A DNA stretch of 40,829 bases from assembly GCA_046598935.1 (NCBI GenBank), contig JBKJHW010000054.1, positions 1 through 40,829 of the forward strand, in the 5' to 3' direction. The position numbers and the translations under genes are program-made. Source of the stretch: SCUN01 sp046598935 (GTDB lineage: Bacteria > Acidobacteriota > Vicinamibacteria > Vicinamibacterales > SCN-69-37). Positions within the stretch are counted from its first letter, which is position 1. Each line of letters opens with the position of its first letter. Of this stretch, positions 1-8,148 are shown piece by piece. A model generated the notes under the pieces. That model had not been told where the DNA came from and made no database searches. It worked only from the letters and a program-made list of their open reading frames with translations.

Positions 1-1059
1 CATCATCGAACGCAGCGCCGTTCCGCTCCATTCGGCCGCCAGCAGTCGATCGGCCAGGAAATAGCCGAGGCCCAGCGCGATCGCGACGCGGACAACGCCC
101 GGAACCGGTCGGACCCAATCCGCCCATCCTCCCGTCAGCCAGCCGCGCTGTCGTCGGGCGACGAGCGCAAGCAGGCCAATGACCAGTCCGGCAAAAAGCC
201 CGTCCTCGAGCCGCTCGAAGAGACCCGCCAACAGCAGCGTGGTGCCGGCGGCGGCGAGCAGCCCGCGCACCGTCACGGGAATCCGTTCCCAGGCGCGACC
301 CGCTTCGCGCATCGACGCATGCCGCTCTCGCGTGAGTTTCTCCACCTCCGCGGCCAGGCGCATGCGCGGCGCGACGATGCCCTCGAGGATGCCGCGCGCC
401 AGCGCGGCGCCGGCGGCCACCGCAGCCAGCCACGGCCACCACGCGTCGACAGTGGCGACCGACTCGACCGGCGGATGGCGGCCCGACCACGTGAAGACCG
501 GCTGCACGAGGACCGCGGCCGCCTGACACCACACCAGCACGACACAGGGATAGATCGTGGCCAACAGCCACGACCGGACGAGGGCACGGGTGTCCGGTTG
601 TTTCAGAAAGCGCAGGCGCACGACGCCGGCTTCGGTGACGAGCTGCGCGAACTGCGGCAGCATGACGACGAGCACACCCAACAGGAGCCACGCGACGAGT
701 TGGCCGGCGCCCGCGTGCGCGACGGCGCTCAGGTTGCTGGCCACGTCGCGACTGAGCGCTTCGCGCACCACGTTGGCCGCAAGGAGCGCGACCCCCAAAG
801 TGCCGCTGAGCATGCTGAGCGCCACCGCCAGCGCGAGAAACAACGAAGACTCCGTGAAGACGACGTCGGTCCCCGGCCAGGTGCGCGGCACGAAGAGCCC
901 GACGAAGAAGACCAGCGCCGGCGCCCAGGCCGCAGTCTGAGGCCAGGCCGCCGTCCAGCCACCGTCGCTCGCCGCCGATGCCACCCGGGGCGCGACTGGG
1001 CACAGGGTCTTCGGGAGCCAGACATACCAAAACCGAATCAACGCATCGCTGATCAACAT
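1..1059 (-). CDS. Multi-pass membrane protein of unknown function, partial (3' end off the window)
   Basis: Reading the minus strand from ATG 1059 gives 353 uninterrupted codons to the window edge, so the C-terminus is missing. An in-frame stop (TAG at 1083-1081) lies just upstream of the ATG, which fixes the start closely; no strong Shine-Dalgarno is visible. The product is rich in Leu, Ala, Val and Trp with about six to eight hydrophobic stretches, for example around residues 47-58, 75-95, 120-140, 160-180, 200-215 and 275-300. A charged segment (EVEKLTRERHASMREAGRAW) near residues 235-255 looks cytoplasmic. The plus-strand alternative over the same bases is extremely Arg/His-rich and looks like a shadow. 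I do not recognise the family. A transporter or the membrane part of a larger system is possible, but nothing in the sequence proves it. Confidence 0.7.
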   Translation of the reverse strand, partial: MLISDALIRFWYVWLPKTLCPVAPRVASAASDGGWTAAWPQTAAWAPALVFFVGLFVPRTWPGTDVVFTESSLFLALAVALSMLSGTLGVALLAANVVREALSRDVASNLSAVAHAGAGQLVAWLLLGVLVVMLPQFAQLVTEAGVVRLRFLKQPDTRALVRSWLLATIYPCVVLVWCQAAAVLVQPVFTWSGRHPPVESVATVDAWWPWLAAVAAGAALARGILEGIVAPRMRLAAEVEKLTRERHASMREAGRAWERIPVTVRGLLAAAGTTLLLAGLFERLEDGLFAGLVIGLLALVARRQRGWLTGGWADWVRPVPGVVRVAIALGLGYFLADRLLAAEWSGTALRSMM

Positions 1060-1226
1060 CTCGACCTGGTCGTCTCTCGCCTAGGCAAGCCCCGAGCCGA
1101 CCGCGAGCGCACAGGCGGCCGGTGTCAAGTCACTCAGAACTAAGGAGATGAAGCCCGCGCGGCCGCCGGGGCATTGTCGCGCGCGTTGATCGGGCGCCAA
1201 TTTTCGTCATCCGATCCCGGACTTGT

Positions 1227-1254
1227 AAGGGCGGCCAGAACATCGGCCGCCCTT
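1227..1254. terminator. Perfect 10-bp hairpin, copy 1 of a repeated element
   Basis: AAGGGCGGCC (1227-1236), an 8-nt loop AGAACATC and GGCCGCCCTT (1245-1254) form a perfect stem, followed on plus by a pyrimidine-rich CTTCG-TTTC tract. The identical 28 nt recur at 15208-15235. It lies between the debris at 1326-1675 and the start of the minus-strand membrane gene. It could act as a terminator, but the identical loop as well as stem suggests a repeated element. Confidence 0.6.
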
Positions 1255-1325
1255 CTTCGTTTCATCTCCCCGATCTCAGCGTTTTGTCGACGTCGCGATA
1301 GCCTGCGGTAGGAAATTCTCGAGCG

Positions 1326-1539
1326 TCCGAATTGCTCGAAGAGAAGCGCACGACCATCCGGAGTCCAGGCCGTGATGTTCGTGAAACTCGCGGCGCCCGT
1401 ACTGCGGGTGACTTCGTTCGACGGTCCGCCTTGCACCGGCATCGTGTTCACGGTGGAGATCCGGTTCGCTCGGTCCCGGACGATGTACGAGATCTGCCGC
1501 CCAGCCAGGGGAAACGCTGAGCCTGATGTTGTCCCACAT
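1326..1539 (-). pseudogene. Remnant of a TolB/WD40-like beta-propeller protein
   Basis: Minus-strand translation from 1539 gives WDNIRLSVSP in one frame, then the reading shifts at about 1503 into another frame giving GRQISYIVRDRANRISTV, then TAWTPDGRALLFEQFG ending near 1326. SVSPDGR-x-I-x-Y and PDGR-x-L-L-F are the repeated blade signatures of TolB-like (PD40) propellers, so about two blades are present, split by a frameshift and with no flanking protein. Acidobacteria often carry such propellers fused to Ser/Thr kinases or HTH domains, and a kinase remnant lies 23 bp away on the opposite strand. This is decayed DNA, not a functional gene. Confidence 0.6.
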
Positions 1540-1561
1540 TTTCGAGACAGGTAAAAAGTAG

Positions 1562-1675
1562 AGTACGGTCGCGGGAGAGACGCTCCATCAGCGCATCTCA
1601 TCCGGACGGCTGTTGCAGTCGGACGCGCTGCGCATCGCCGGAGAGATCGCCGACGTCATGGAGGCCGCTCAGTGA
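1562..1675 (+). pseudogene. Remnant of a Ser/Thr protein kinase (N-lobe end to alphaE helix)
   Basis: Between stops at 1559-1561 and 1673-1675 the plus strand reads a short peptide containing AGETLHQRISSGRLL and ALRIAGEIADVMEAA. This matches the bacterial Hanks-type kinase stretch just before the catalytic loop, where family members read roughly GETL-x-x-RI ... EALRIA-x-QIAEALEAAH. The HRDLKP catalytic loop that should follow is absent; a stop replaces the His. Only about 37 codons survive. It probably derives from a kinase-propeller fusion whose propeller piece lies nearby in the opposite orientation. Confidence 0.55.
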
Positions 1676-1705
1676 AAGAATTGCTGAAACAGATTGGGGG
1701 ATGAC

Positions 1706-2848
1706 GTGGCGTTTGGATCAAGTCTGAAATCTGACTTTCGCGTTGCGCGGTCCGTCGACGGCGATGTCACGATCGCGGTGAAAACCGTTCCGGCGGGCGG
1801 GGGCGATTGGGGCCTGTTTCCGGCGCTCGCGGCCGGCCTGTTCCTGACCGCGATTCTCGGCTCCGGCAACGCCGACATTCGTTCGAGCGCCGGACCGGTG
1901 GTGATCGTCTTGCTGATGGTCTTCGCCCTGGCGGGGCTCGGGTTTAAAGTCCTGACCGTCTGGGCCGCGCGCAAGACGAGCGGGATCGTTACGTATTCGC
2001 CGCGCACGCGCACGTTGTCAGAGAGTGGTCTCGATGCACTCTTTCCATTGCGGACGGTGCAACTGCCGCTCGACGGCATCCTGGTCCTCGACGCTGTAAA
2101 GATCCGCCGCCGCGGCGCGAAGCTGGACGATTCAACGCACGACTCAGTGGTCGTCCGCCTCTCGAGCGTGCCGGCCGCGGGGAGATCGCCCGATCAGATG
2201 GCGCAACTCGTGGAGGCACACCGGCAAAAGACGTCCGATATCTGGTTCTCGTCGCTCGATCAGGCGCCGCTGCCCGAGGGGGCGTCGCTATTGGGTACGG
2301 CTTTCGAGAATCCGATCTTTCGACGTGTCGCGGCCGTGCTCGCGGAAAGCGGGGCCGGCACGGCATACGACACGACAGGCCTCGCAACAGCGGTGTTGAC
2401 CGAGACTCCGCGAAAGTCCGCCCCCATCGGGGCTGCGGTGAAGTTCTCCGTGCCCACCGTGTCATTGCCCATCAAGATGCTCGCAACGGTGATGGGCATC
2501 GCGGTGTCGGGGTTCATCGCCTTGATCAGTCTCAATCTCTATCTCTTTGTCTATGTGTTGCTGTTGCTCGTGTTCGCGCTCTCGACCCGGCAGATCCTGG
2601 TCTGCGACGACGACGGACTTCACTTGCAGTACAGATACTTCATGGGATTGTGGCGGCGCGGCCAGGACCATCGCCGCTGGGATGAAATCACGGCGATTCA
2701 AATGGAACGAAGCGCCAACGGCTTTCTGGCGCTCGCCATTCGCCGGGCCGATGGCGTCAATTGGGCCATCGTTCTCCCGAACGAGCGTACCGGCCGGCAC
2801 ATCGAGCAGCAGATCAAGGGATTTATCTCTCCACATCTGCCTGGTTGA
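1706..2848 (+). CDS. Membrane protein with C-terminal PH-like domain, unknown function
   Basis: The frame is open from 1694 (TTG). I prefer GTG 1706 because a GGGGG tract lies five bases upstream, but TTG 1694 cannot be excluded. The product is about 380 residues. Two hydrophobic segments lie near residues 35-55 and 60-85, followed by a soluble region of about 180 residues. A second hydrophobic block (about 255-295) precedes a C-terminal domain (about 298-380) rich in beta-strand-like alternation, with LHLQYRYFMGLWRRGQ and RWDEITAIQM, resembling bacterial PH-like membrane domains. The gene is convergent with the pump permease, with only 12 bp between stops and no terminator visible. No family assignment beyond the general architecture is possible by eye. 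Confidence 0.75.
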   Translation: MAFGSSLKSDFRVARSVDGDVTIAVKTVPAGGGDWGLFPALAAGLFLTAILGSGNADIRSSAGPVVIVLLMVFALAGLGFKVLTVWAARKTSGIVTYSPRTRTLSESGLDALFPLRTVQLPLDGILVLDAVKIRRRGAKLDDSTHDSVVVRLSSVPAAGRSPDQMAQLVEAHRQKTSDIWFSSLDQAPLPEGASLLGTAFENPIFRRVAAVLAESGAGTAYDTTGLATAVLTETPRKSAPIGAAVKFSVPTVSLPIKMLATVMGIAVSGFIALISLNLYLFVYVLLLLVFALSTRQILVCDDDGLHLQYRYFMGLWRRGQDHRRWDEITAIQMERSANGFLALAIRRADGVNWAIVLPNERTGRHIEQQIKGFISPHLPG

Positions 2849-2860
2849 GACCGCCGTCCT

Positions 2861-3979
2861 CTATTCGTGCGTCAGCGCGTCGATCGGCTGCACGCGTGCG
2901 GCCATGAACGCTGGATAGACACCGGCTGCGATGCCGAGTGCGACGGCCGCGAGCGGAATGATCAGGAGCGCCGGGCCGGCCAGAACCATCGGCCACGAAG
3001 CGTAGCGTGCCGTGATCGCCGCCAGAACGGCGCCCAGAGCAAGACCCGCTCCTGCGCCGGCCGCCGACAGCCCGGCCGCCTCGAGCAGGAACTGCCGAAG
3101 AATGGCGCGTCGCGTGGCCCCTACGGCACGACGCAGTCCGATCTCGGCGGTCCGTTCGAGCACCGACGTCAGCAGCACGTTGGCAATGGCGAGCGCGCCG
3201 AGCACGAACAGCAGCGCGCCGGTGACCCCTGTGAGCACAGTGAAGACACGCTCCGTGCGGTCTCGCGCCCGCAGCAAGTGTCGCGCGACGACGATCTCAA
3301 CGCCTGCAAGGGACGGGCGCGACGCGACTGCGTCGCGTATGGCCTGTTCGGCGGCTGCCGGTTCTTCAGTAGATGCACGAACCCAGATTTCCGACACGGG
3401 TTGATGCGGCGCCCGCGTCGTGCTGCGGCCCTTGAGCGATGAGAAGGGTACGAAGATCTCGTCTGCCGCCCATCCATCCGACGCCACGACGCCGACGACC
3501 GTGAACCACGTGCGGCCAACTCGAAGGCGCCCCCCGATCGCCGAGCGCGGCCCGAACAAGCGCCGCGCGAGCTGAGCGCCGACCGCGCACACGCGCGCCG
3601 CGTCTCTCTCGTCCCGGTCATTGATGAACCTGCCCGCTTCGAGGGGCAGGTCGCGAATCAGCGCATAGCCCGGCGTCACGCCGCTCACGGCGCCTCCGGC
3701 ATGCGCCAGATGTGCGACGCTCGCGACCGCAGTCAAATAGGGCCGCAGGTGCGAGAGCCATTCAGCATCCGTCGTCGAGAGCCTCGCCGCGTTGTCTCGA
3801 AGCACGATCGTGTTCACGCCGAGACGTGTGGTCTGGCGGCGCGCGTCTCGGCGGGCGCCCTCGCTTGTGGCGGCTGAGGTCAACGTGACGGCAACGGCCA
3901 TGATCACGCCGCTCAGCGCGAGCGCCGTGCGTAGCCGATGACGACGAAACGCGTCGAGCGCCTGGTTAACGGCTTCCAT
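2861..3979 (-). CDS. FtsX/MacB-type ABC transporter permease without ATPase domain
   Basis: A start at 3979 (MEAVNQALDAFRRHRLRTAL) gives 372 residues and overlaps the end of the upstream adaptor gene by 14 bp, typical of translational coupling. The product has the MacB_PCD/FtsX layout: an N-terminal TM (about 18-40), a periplasmic domain (about 45-240) and three C-terminal TMs containing the conserved ERTAEIGLRRAVGAT segment between TM2 and TM3. The ending ARVQPIDALTHE is a typical family C-terminus ("P.eALR.E"). MacB itself carries an N-terminal ATPase, which is absent here, and no ABC ATPase gene lies in the window. The protein probably works with the adaptor and TolC-like channel encoded upstream, using an ATPase encoded elsewhere. 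Confidence 0.88.
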   Translation of the reverse strand: MEAVNQALDAFRRHRLRTALALSGVIMAVAVTLTSAATSEGARRDARRQTTRLGVNTIVLRDNAARLSTTDAEWLSHLRPYLTAVASVAHLAHAGGAVSGVTPGYALIRDLPLEAGRFINDRDERDAARVCAVGAQLARRLFGPRSAIGGRLRVGRTWFTVVGVVASDGWAADEIFVPFSSLKGRSTTRAPHQPVSEIWVRASTEEPAAAEQAIRDAVASRPSLAGVEIVVARHLLRARDRTERVFTVLTGVTGALLFVLGALAIANVLLTSVLERTAEIGLRRAVGATRRAILRQFLLEAAGLSAAGAGAGLALGAVLAAITARYASWPMVLAGPALLIIPLAAVALGIAAGVYPAFMAARVQPIDALTHE

Positions 3980-5300
3980 GATTGACGGTCGGCGCGACGA
4001 GCGACACACGCTCAGCGGGCTCGAGGCCAGACGTTATTTCGATGTCGACGGCATTAGATGCGCCCGTGCGCACGACCCGGCGCTCAATCGAGCGTCGCCG
4101 CACGATGTAGCAGACCGCGTCACCGTGCGACTGGAAGACGGCATTCACCGGTACAAGCAGCGCGTTGCGCCGCTCGGCGACGATGATGTCGACGCGGGCG
4201 TTCATGGCGGGGCGGAGCGGGATCGTGGCCGGTGCGAGATCGATAGCGACGTCGAACCGTGTCTCGCCGTCACTGCCGGATCCTCGCGCAAGCGCGCCGA
4301 TGCGCAACACGGTGCCCGCCAGCTCCATTTCGGGAAACGCGTCGAGCGTCACCCGGACACGTTGTCCCGGCGTGATGCGCCGGACGTCCGACTCGCGGAC
4401 GGATGACTCGACACTCATGTGGCGCAGATCGGGCAGCGTGACAACGCCCTGGCTTGGCGTGATGCGGTCGCCGACGCGAATTTTCCGGCGCGGCATCACC
4501 GAGACGTTTTCTTCGTACATCACGAGGCCGGGATGCGTGGCGCGGATCGAGCAGCGGCGGATGAGATCGGCCAGCGAGCCGGTGTAGCCGCGCGCCGCCT
4601 CGAGCCTCGGAATGAGATTCGCGATCTGCGCGTCACGGCGGGCAAGTTGAAGGTGCGCGGACTCTACGGTGGCCGGATGCGTGCGCTCGACAAGAACCCG
4701 GAATGCGCGCTCGCCGAGAATCGCTCGTGCCTCCGCTTCATCGGCCTCCGACCCGGAGCGATCGAACTCCTCGCGCGTCACGTACCCCTTCGCCAGCAAC
4801 GGCTGCAGGCGCTGCTGTTCGTCTCGGAGACGCCTCGCGCGTGACTGCAGCAACTGCAGCTCTGTGCGGCCCTCTTCGACCGCCAGGAGTCCCGCGCCCT
4901 CGGTCACGCCGCGCAACGTCAGCGCCGCTTCTTCGCGCTCGACGCGGGCGGCGGCGAGCTCCATCGCGGCCTGACGGGCTGACTGTGTCGCGCGATCGAG
5001 CTCCACCCGAAGTTCGGTCGTGTCGAGCGACGCAAGCAAATCGCCCTCGCGCACCTGACTCCCCTCGGCCGCGAGCCACGTAATCTCCAGCTCCCGCCCT
5101 TCGGCGGGGGAGCGAAACGTGACCGACGAGGCGGCGCGGAGGATGCCTGCCTCGGTCACGGTCACGACCAGCGACCCGCGCCGTACGATGGCGCTTGCGT
5201 CGTCGTGCGGCTGCGAGCCTCGGGCGAAGAATCCAAAGCCGCTCGCGCCAACCGCGACGGCAGCCGTCATGCCGGTCACGAGGCGCCGGCGCGTCGTCAT
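3966..5300 (-). CDS. HlyD/MacA-family periplasmic adaptor (membrane fusion protein)
   Basis: 444 residues. An N-terminal membrane anchor (TGMTAAVAVGASGFGFFARG) is followed by a lipoyl-like half (VTEAGILRAASSVTFRSPAEG), a long alpha-helical hairpin rich in Glu, Arg and Ala (about 95-225), the second lipoyl half, a beta-barrel domain (VRESDVRRITPGQRVRVTLD) and a membrane-proximal domain ending in ALLVPVNAVFQ. This is the order of tripartite-efflux adaptors. Its ATG overlaps the TolC-like gene's TGA (ATGA at 5300-5297), and its own end overlaps the permease start, so the three are translated together. The substrate cannot be deduced; MacAB-type systems export macrolides, peptides or lipids. Confidence 0.9.
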   Translation of the reverse strand: MTTRRRLVTGMTAAVAVGASGFGFFARGSQPHDDASAIVRRGSLVVTVTEAGILRAASSVTFRSPAEGRELEITWLAAEGSQVREGDLLASLDTTELRVELDRATQSARQAAMELAAARVEREEAALTLRGVTEGAGLLAVEEGRTELQLLQSRARRLRDEQQRLQPLLAKGYVTREEFDRSGSEADEAEARAILGERAFRVLVERTHPATVESAHLQLARRDAQIANLIPRLEAARGYTGSLADLIRRCSIRATHPGLVMYEENVSVMPRRKIRVGDRITPSQGVVTLPDLRHMSVESSVRESDVRRITPGQRVRVTLDAFPEMELAGTVLRIGALARGSGSDGETRFDVAIDLAPATIPLRPAMNARVDIIVAERRNALLVPVNAVFQSHGDAVCYIVRRRSIERRVVRTGASNAVDIEITSGLEPAERVSLVAPTVNHGSR

Positions 5301-6688
5301 CGCTGGAAGTCCTCGCCGAGGTTCAGGATTCCGAGCGTGGCCTTCAGCCGCAGCGTCGCGATGGCCAGGGACGCGGCCGCGGCAATGCGCCGGCTCTCGG
5401 CCGACAGCAGATCGGCCTCTGCCGACACGAGGTCGAGGTTGTTCGAGAGACCGTGCTCGAAGCGCGTGTTCGCGACGCCGACCTGTTCGCGCGCGAAGGT
5501 CACGCCCGCCTCGGCGTCGCGCAGCTGATTGACCAGACGCTCACGGTTGCGAATCGCGCGCCGCGTTTCGAGATCGGCGTTGGCTTCCGCCGCGCGCACT
5601 GCGCGCTGACGCCGCGCCGTCTCGATGGCCGCGAGCTGCTGACCGCGCGCGCCTCCCCGGTCGACTGGCAGTGACAGATGCACGAGCGGCACGAGCCGGA
5701 AGCGGTCGGTGCCGAAGCTGGCGCCGAGCGTCGGGCCCGTTTCGCGCCGGGTCAATGCAAGTGTGAAATCGATGCGCGGCAGCAGCGGCCTGCGCGTCTC
5801 GCGCGCCTGTTGCTCGGCCTCGGCCAGGGCCTCGCGCGCGCGTCCCACATCAGGGCTTCTCTCGCGTGCTGCGTGCAACGAAGCGGCGGGCACCGGCTGG
5901 GCGTCGGCGGCCGGGAACATCGCCGCCACCGCGAACGGTCCGGTCTCGGGCGCGCCGATCAACAACCGTAACTGATCACGCGCGTCGTCGGCACCGGCTT
6001 GCGCGTCGGTGAGTTGTCCCTCCGCTTCGCGAACAAGCTGGCGCGCGCGCAGCACATCGAGCTGCGAGACTTTGCCGATTTCGAGCTTGGCCTGCGAGAC
6101 GGCGAGCAGGTGGCGATGACGCTCGAGCGCCTTCTCCGCAACCTGAATCACCTGTTCCTGCGCCACGATTGCGTAGTAGGCGGCGGCGACGTCGATCGCG
6201 ACCGTTTCCTCAGTGGCAACACGTTGGACCCGCGCCTCCTCGATGCCGCGCGTCGCCGAGTCGATCTCACGCCGATACGGATCGGTGCCGCCGCGATGAA
6301 TCGGATGTGTGAGCGCGATCGTTGTGTCGGTGTAATAGAACGTCCCGAGCTGATTGCGCGATGACGTCGATCCGAGTGATGCCTGAATTTCCGTGCCCCA
6401 GGCAAACCGTTGCGAGAGTTCGGCGCCGTAACTCTGGTTCGCCAGATCGCCGCCGCCGATGGCGCCCGACATTCGCGGGACGAAGCGCGGACGGAACGCG
6501 GATTGCGCCCCCTGCTGTTTGAGCCGCGCTTCTGTGACCTGATCGTCGGCGTCGAGGATGCGCGCGTTGTGGCGCAGCGCGAGATCTACGGCCGCGCCCA
6601 GTGTGAGCGGAGGCGGCGACTGCTCAGGCGCAGCGGCCGCCCACGGCGCCGCAAGAAACACGGCAATTGCAATAGTCGCGACGTTCAT
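5297..6688 (-). CDS. TolC-like outer membrane efflux channel (OEP family)
   Basis: 463 residues with an N-terminal signal peptide (MNVATIAIAVFLAAPWAAAA). The rest shows the internally duplicated outer-membrane efflux protein pattern: PLTLGAAVDLALRHNARI near the start, long helices with YYAIVAQEQVIQVAEKALE and LDVLRARQLVREAEGQL in the first half, and matching helices with the LVSAEADLLSAESRRI segment in the second. It would form the trimeric outer membrane exit duct for the adaptor/permease encoded downstream. The start lies 3 bp after the stop of the upstream exported coiled-coil gene, placing it firmly in the same operon. Confidence 0.9.
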   Translation of the reverse strand: MNVATIAIAVFLAAPWAAAAPEQSPPPLTLGAAVDLALRHNARILDADDQVTEARLKQQGAQSAFRPRFVPRMSGAIGGGDLANQSYGAELSQRFAWGTEIQASLGSTSSRNQLGTFYYTDTTIALTHPIHRGGTDPYRREIDSATRGIEEARVQRVATEETVAIDVAAAYYAIVAQEQVIQVAEKALERHRHLLAVSQAKLEIGKVSQLDVLRARQLVREAEGQLTDAQAGADDARDQLRLLIGAPETGPFAVAAMFPAADAQPVPAASLHAARERSPDVGRAREALAEAEQQARETRRPLLPRIDFTLALTRRETGPTLGASFGTDRFRLVPLVHLSLPVDRGGARGQQLAAIETARRQRAVRAAEANADLETRRAIRNRERLVNQLRDAEAGVTFAREQVGVANTRFEHGLSNNLDLVSAEADLLSAESRRIAAAASLAIATLRLKATLGILNLGEDFQR

Positions 6689-6691
6689 GGT

Positions 6692-8005
6692 TCAACGGCA
6701 CGTGACCGGGATGCTGACCGGCAGGTTCGCCAGCACCGGACCAAACTGCGTTGGCGAGTCCCAGAGAACAAGGGTCGTCTGCGTCTGGTAGCAGGTCAGG
6801 TACGGGCTCTTGTCCATCCGGACGGTGACTCGCCCGGGAGTGCTGTTGGGGGCGACCTGCACCTGGCCCAGGAACGACGATGTGCTCGCAAAGGTTACGT
6901 AGCCGCTCGTGACGCGCACGCCGACGTTGACCTCAATCGAACCCGTGCACGAGTTTCCCTGGCAAACGAACGGGTTCACCACCCGCACGAACGTGATCGA
7001 CCCGCTTCCGCTTCCGCTATCGGCTGTCTCGGTCGCGGCCAGTGCCTTCTGCACGGCTATCATGCTGATTCCACCCACCGCGGCCGCAATCCCCAGCGAC
7101 AGTCCGAGCCGCTTGCCGAAGGTGCTGGCTTTCGCCTTTGGCTCCGGGGCAGGCGGTGGAGGTTCTGCGGCAGGCGCTGCGGCCGGTGGATTCTGCGGCG
7201 GGATCGGTTTCGGGCTTTCCTGCACCTGGGATTTCTGAGGCTTGCAGTTCTCCATCATCATGTCGCGCAGATCCCGGATCCGGACTTCGTTGTTGCTGAC
7301 GACGCGTCGGAGATCGTCGAGGTTGTCGCGCATGCGGATGAGATCCCGCTCGGCAATGACTTCGCCGGCGGCCCCGAGGACGTAATCCTGCGCCAACCCG
7401 ATCCCCTGCACGGCCAGTCCCCCGGCGGGCCCGAATACCGCGTTGGCGAGCAGACCGGCAGCCTCTTCGCCCAGACCGCTGTCGCCGAGGAAGGTTCCGA
7501 AGCCTTCGAGCAGATCGACGTTTTCGCTGATGGCGGTACCGAATTCGACCCCGGCGGAGCCTGCCTTCTGAGCGGCGTTGACCTTCTCGACGGCTCTCTG
7601 GAGCCGGTCCGTCAGCGTGAGGAGCTCCCGGCGCCGCGCCGCTGATAGTCCCAGCGTTTTCAGTGCTCGCACCTGCTTGATCAGCGTGGCCTGATTCTCG
7701 ATGAAGCTCTGCGCCCGCGCTTGAAGGATCTGCAATTCGCGCGCGGGATCGGCCGCAGCCCGGTGCGTTGCCTGCGCCTGGCGATACATCTCTTCGGCGC
7801 GGCGCAGAGCCTCCCGCTGCGTTCCCATTCCCGCTTCCAGCCGCGTCACTGAGGCGCCCGTGCAATCCACGATCGGACCGCCCCCGGCCGGTATCAGGCC
7901 TTGGGAACTAACTTGCGCTGACACGTGTAGCCAGCCTGACTGGCCGGTAGAGATCAGAATGACGGCGAGTACGGCGGCCGTACTTCGCAAACGTGTCTCG
8001 GACAT
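6692..8005 (-). CDS. Exported coiled-coil protein with C-terminal extracytoplasmic domain, first gene of the pump operon
   Basis: The frame is open to 8110, but the start at 8005 is chosen because it begins a clear signal peptide (MSETRLRSTAAVLAVILIST); the longer reading would bury it. 437 residues. After the signal, residues about 55-150 are charged and heptad-like (coiled coil), 155-215 are Gly/Ala-rich and hydrophobic, and 216-252 form a second charged helix. A Pro/Ala-rich linker spans about 262-293, a hydrophobic segment 300-325 may be a TM, and the C-terminal domain (335-437) is Ser/Thr/Val-rich beta. Six cysteines (48, 254, 348, 353, 405, 436) could form disulphides. I do not recognise the family. 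Its position 3 bp before the channel gene suggests it is a cargo, sensor or accessory of the pump. Confidence 0.8.
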   Translation of the reverse strand: MSETRLRSTAAVLAVILISTGQSGWLHVSAQVSSQGLIPAGGGPIVDCTGASVTRLEAGMGTQREALRRAEEMYRQAQATHRAAADPARELQILQARAQSFIENQATLIKQVRALKTLGLSAARRRELLTLTDRLQRAVEKVNAAQKAGSAGVEFGTAISENVDLLEGFGTFLGDSGLGEEAAGLLANAVFGPAGGLAVQGIGLAQDYVLGAAGEVIAERDLIRMRDNLDDLRRVVSNNEVRIRDLRDMMMENCKPQKSQVQESPKPIPPQNPPAAAPAAEPPPPAPEPKAKASTFGKRLGLSLGIAAAVGGISMIAVQKALAATETADSGSGSGSITFVRVVNPFVCQGNSCTGSIEVNVGVRVTSGYVTFASTSSFLGQVQVAPNSTPGRVTVRMDKSPYLTCYQTQTTLVLWDSPTQFGPVLANLPVSIPVTCR

Positions 8006-8148
8006 GAAAGCCCCCGGTGTGAATTCAGAAGAAGGCCGGATGTTATCGATCGGCGAGAAGGCCCGCACCTGACGAGCGGTGCCGAGGCATGACTTGGCTG
8101 GCCGTGTCACGAAATGACAGCCGCTGGGGTAGACTGCGCCCTCATCCG
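8006..8148. promoter_or_regulatory. Divergent promoter region with a perfect inverted repeat
   Basis: This 143-bp gap must hold the promoters of the pump operon (minus) and the HTH gene (plus). TGTCA-CGAAA-TGACA at 8105-8119 is a perfect 5-bp inverted repeat with a 5-nt spacer. It lies 30 bp before the regulator ATG and is a plausible operator for that regulator. TAGACT at 8130-8135 could be a -10 box for the plus gene, but I see no -35 at good spacing. The operator role is inference. Confidence 0.35.

Noticed and set aside
1123..1128. TTGACA on the minus strand as -35 of the left-edge membrane gene
   Set aside because: No -10-like hexamer 16-18 bp further on; sequence there is GC-rich.
319..1143. 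Long plus-strand open frame over the left-edge membrane gene
   Set aside because: Composition is extremely rich in Arg, His, Asp and Gln, typical of the shadow of a GC-rich minus-strand gene; the minus frame has clear membrane segments.
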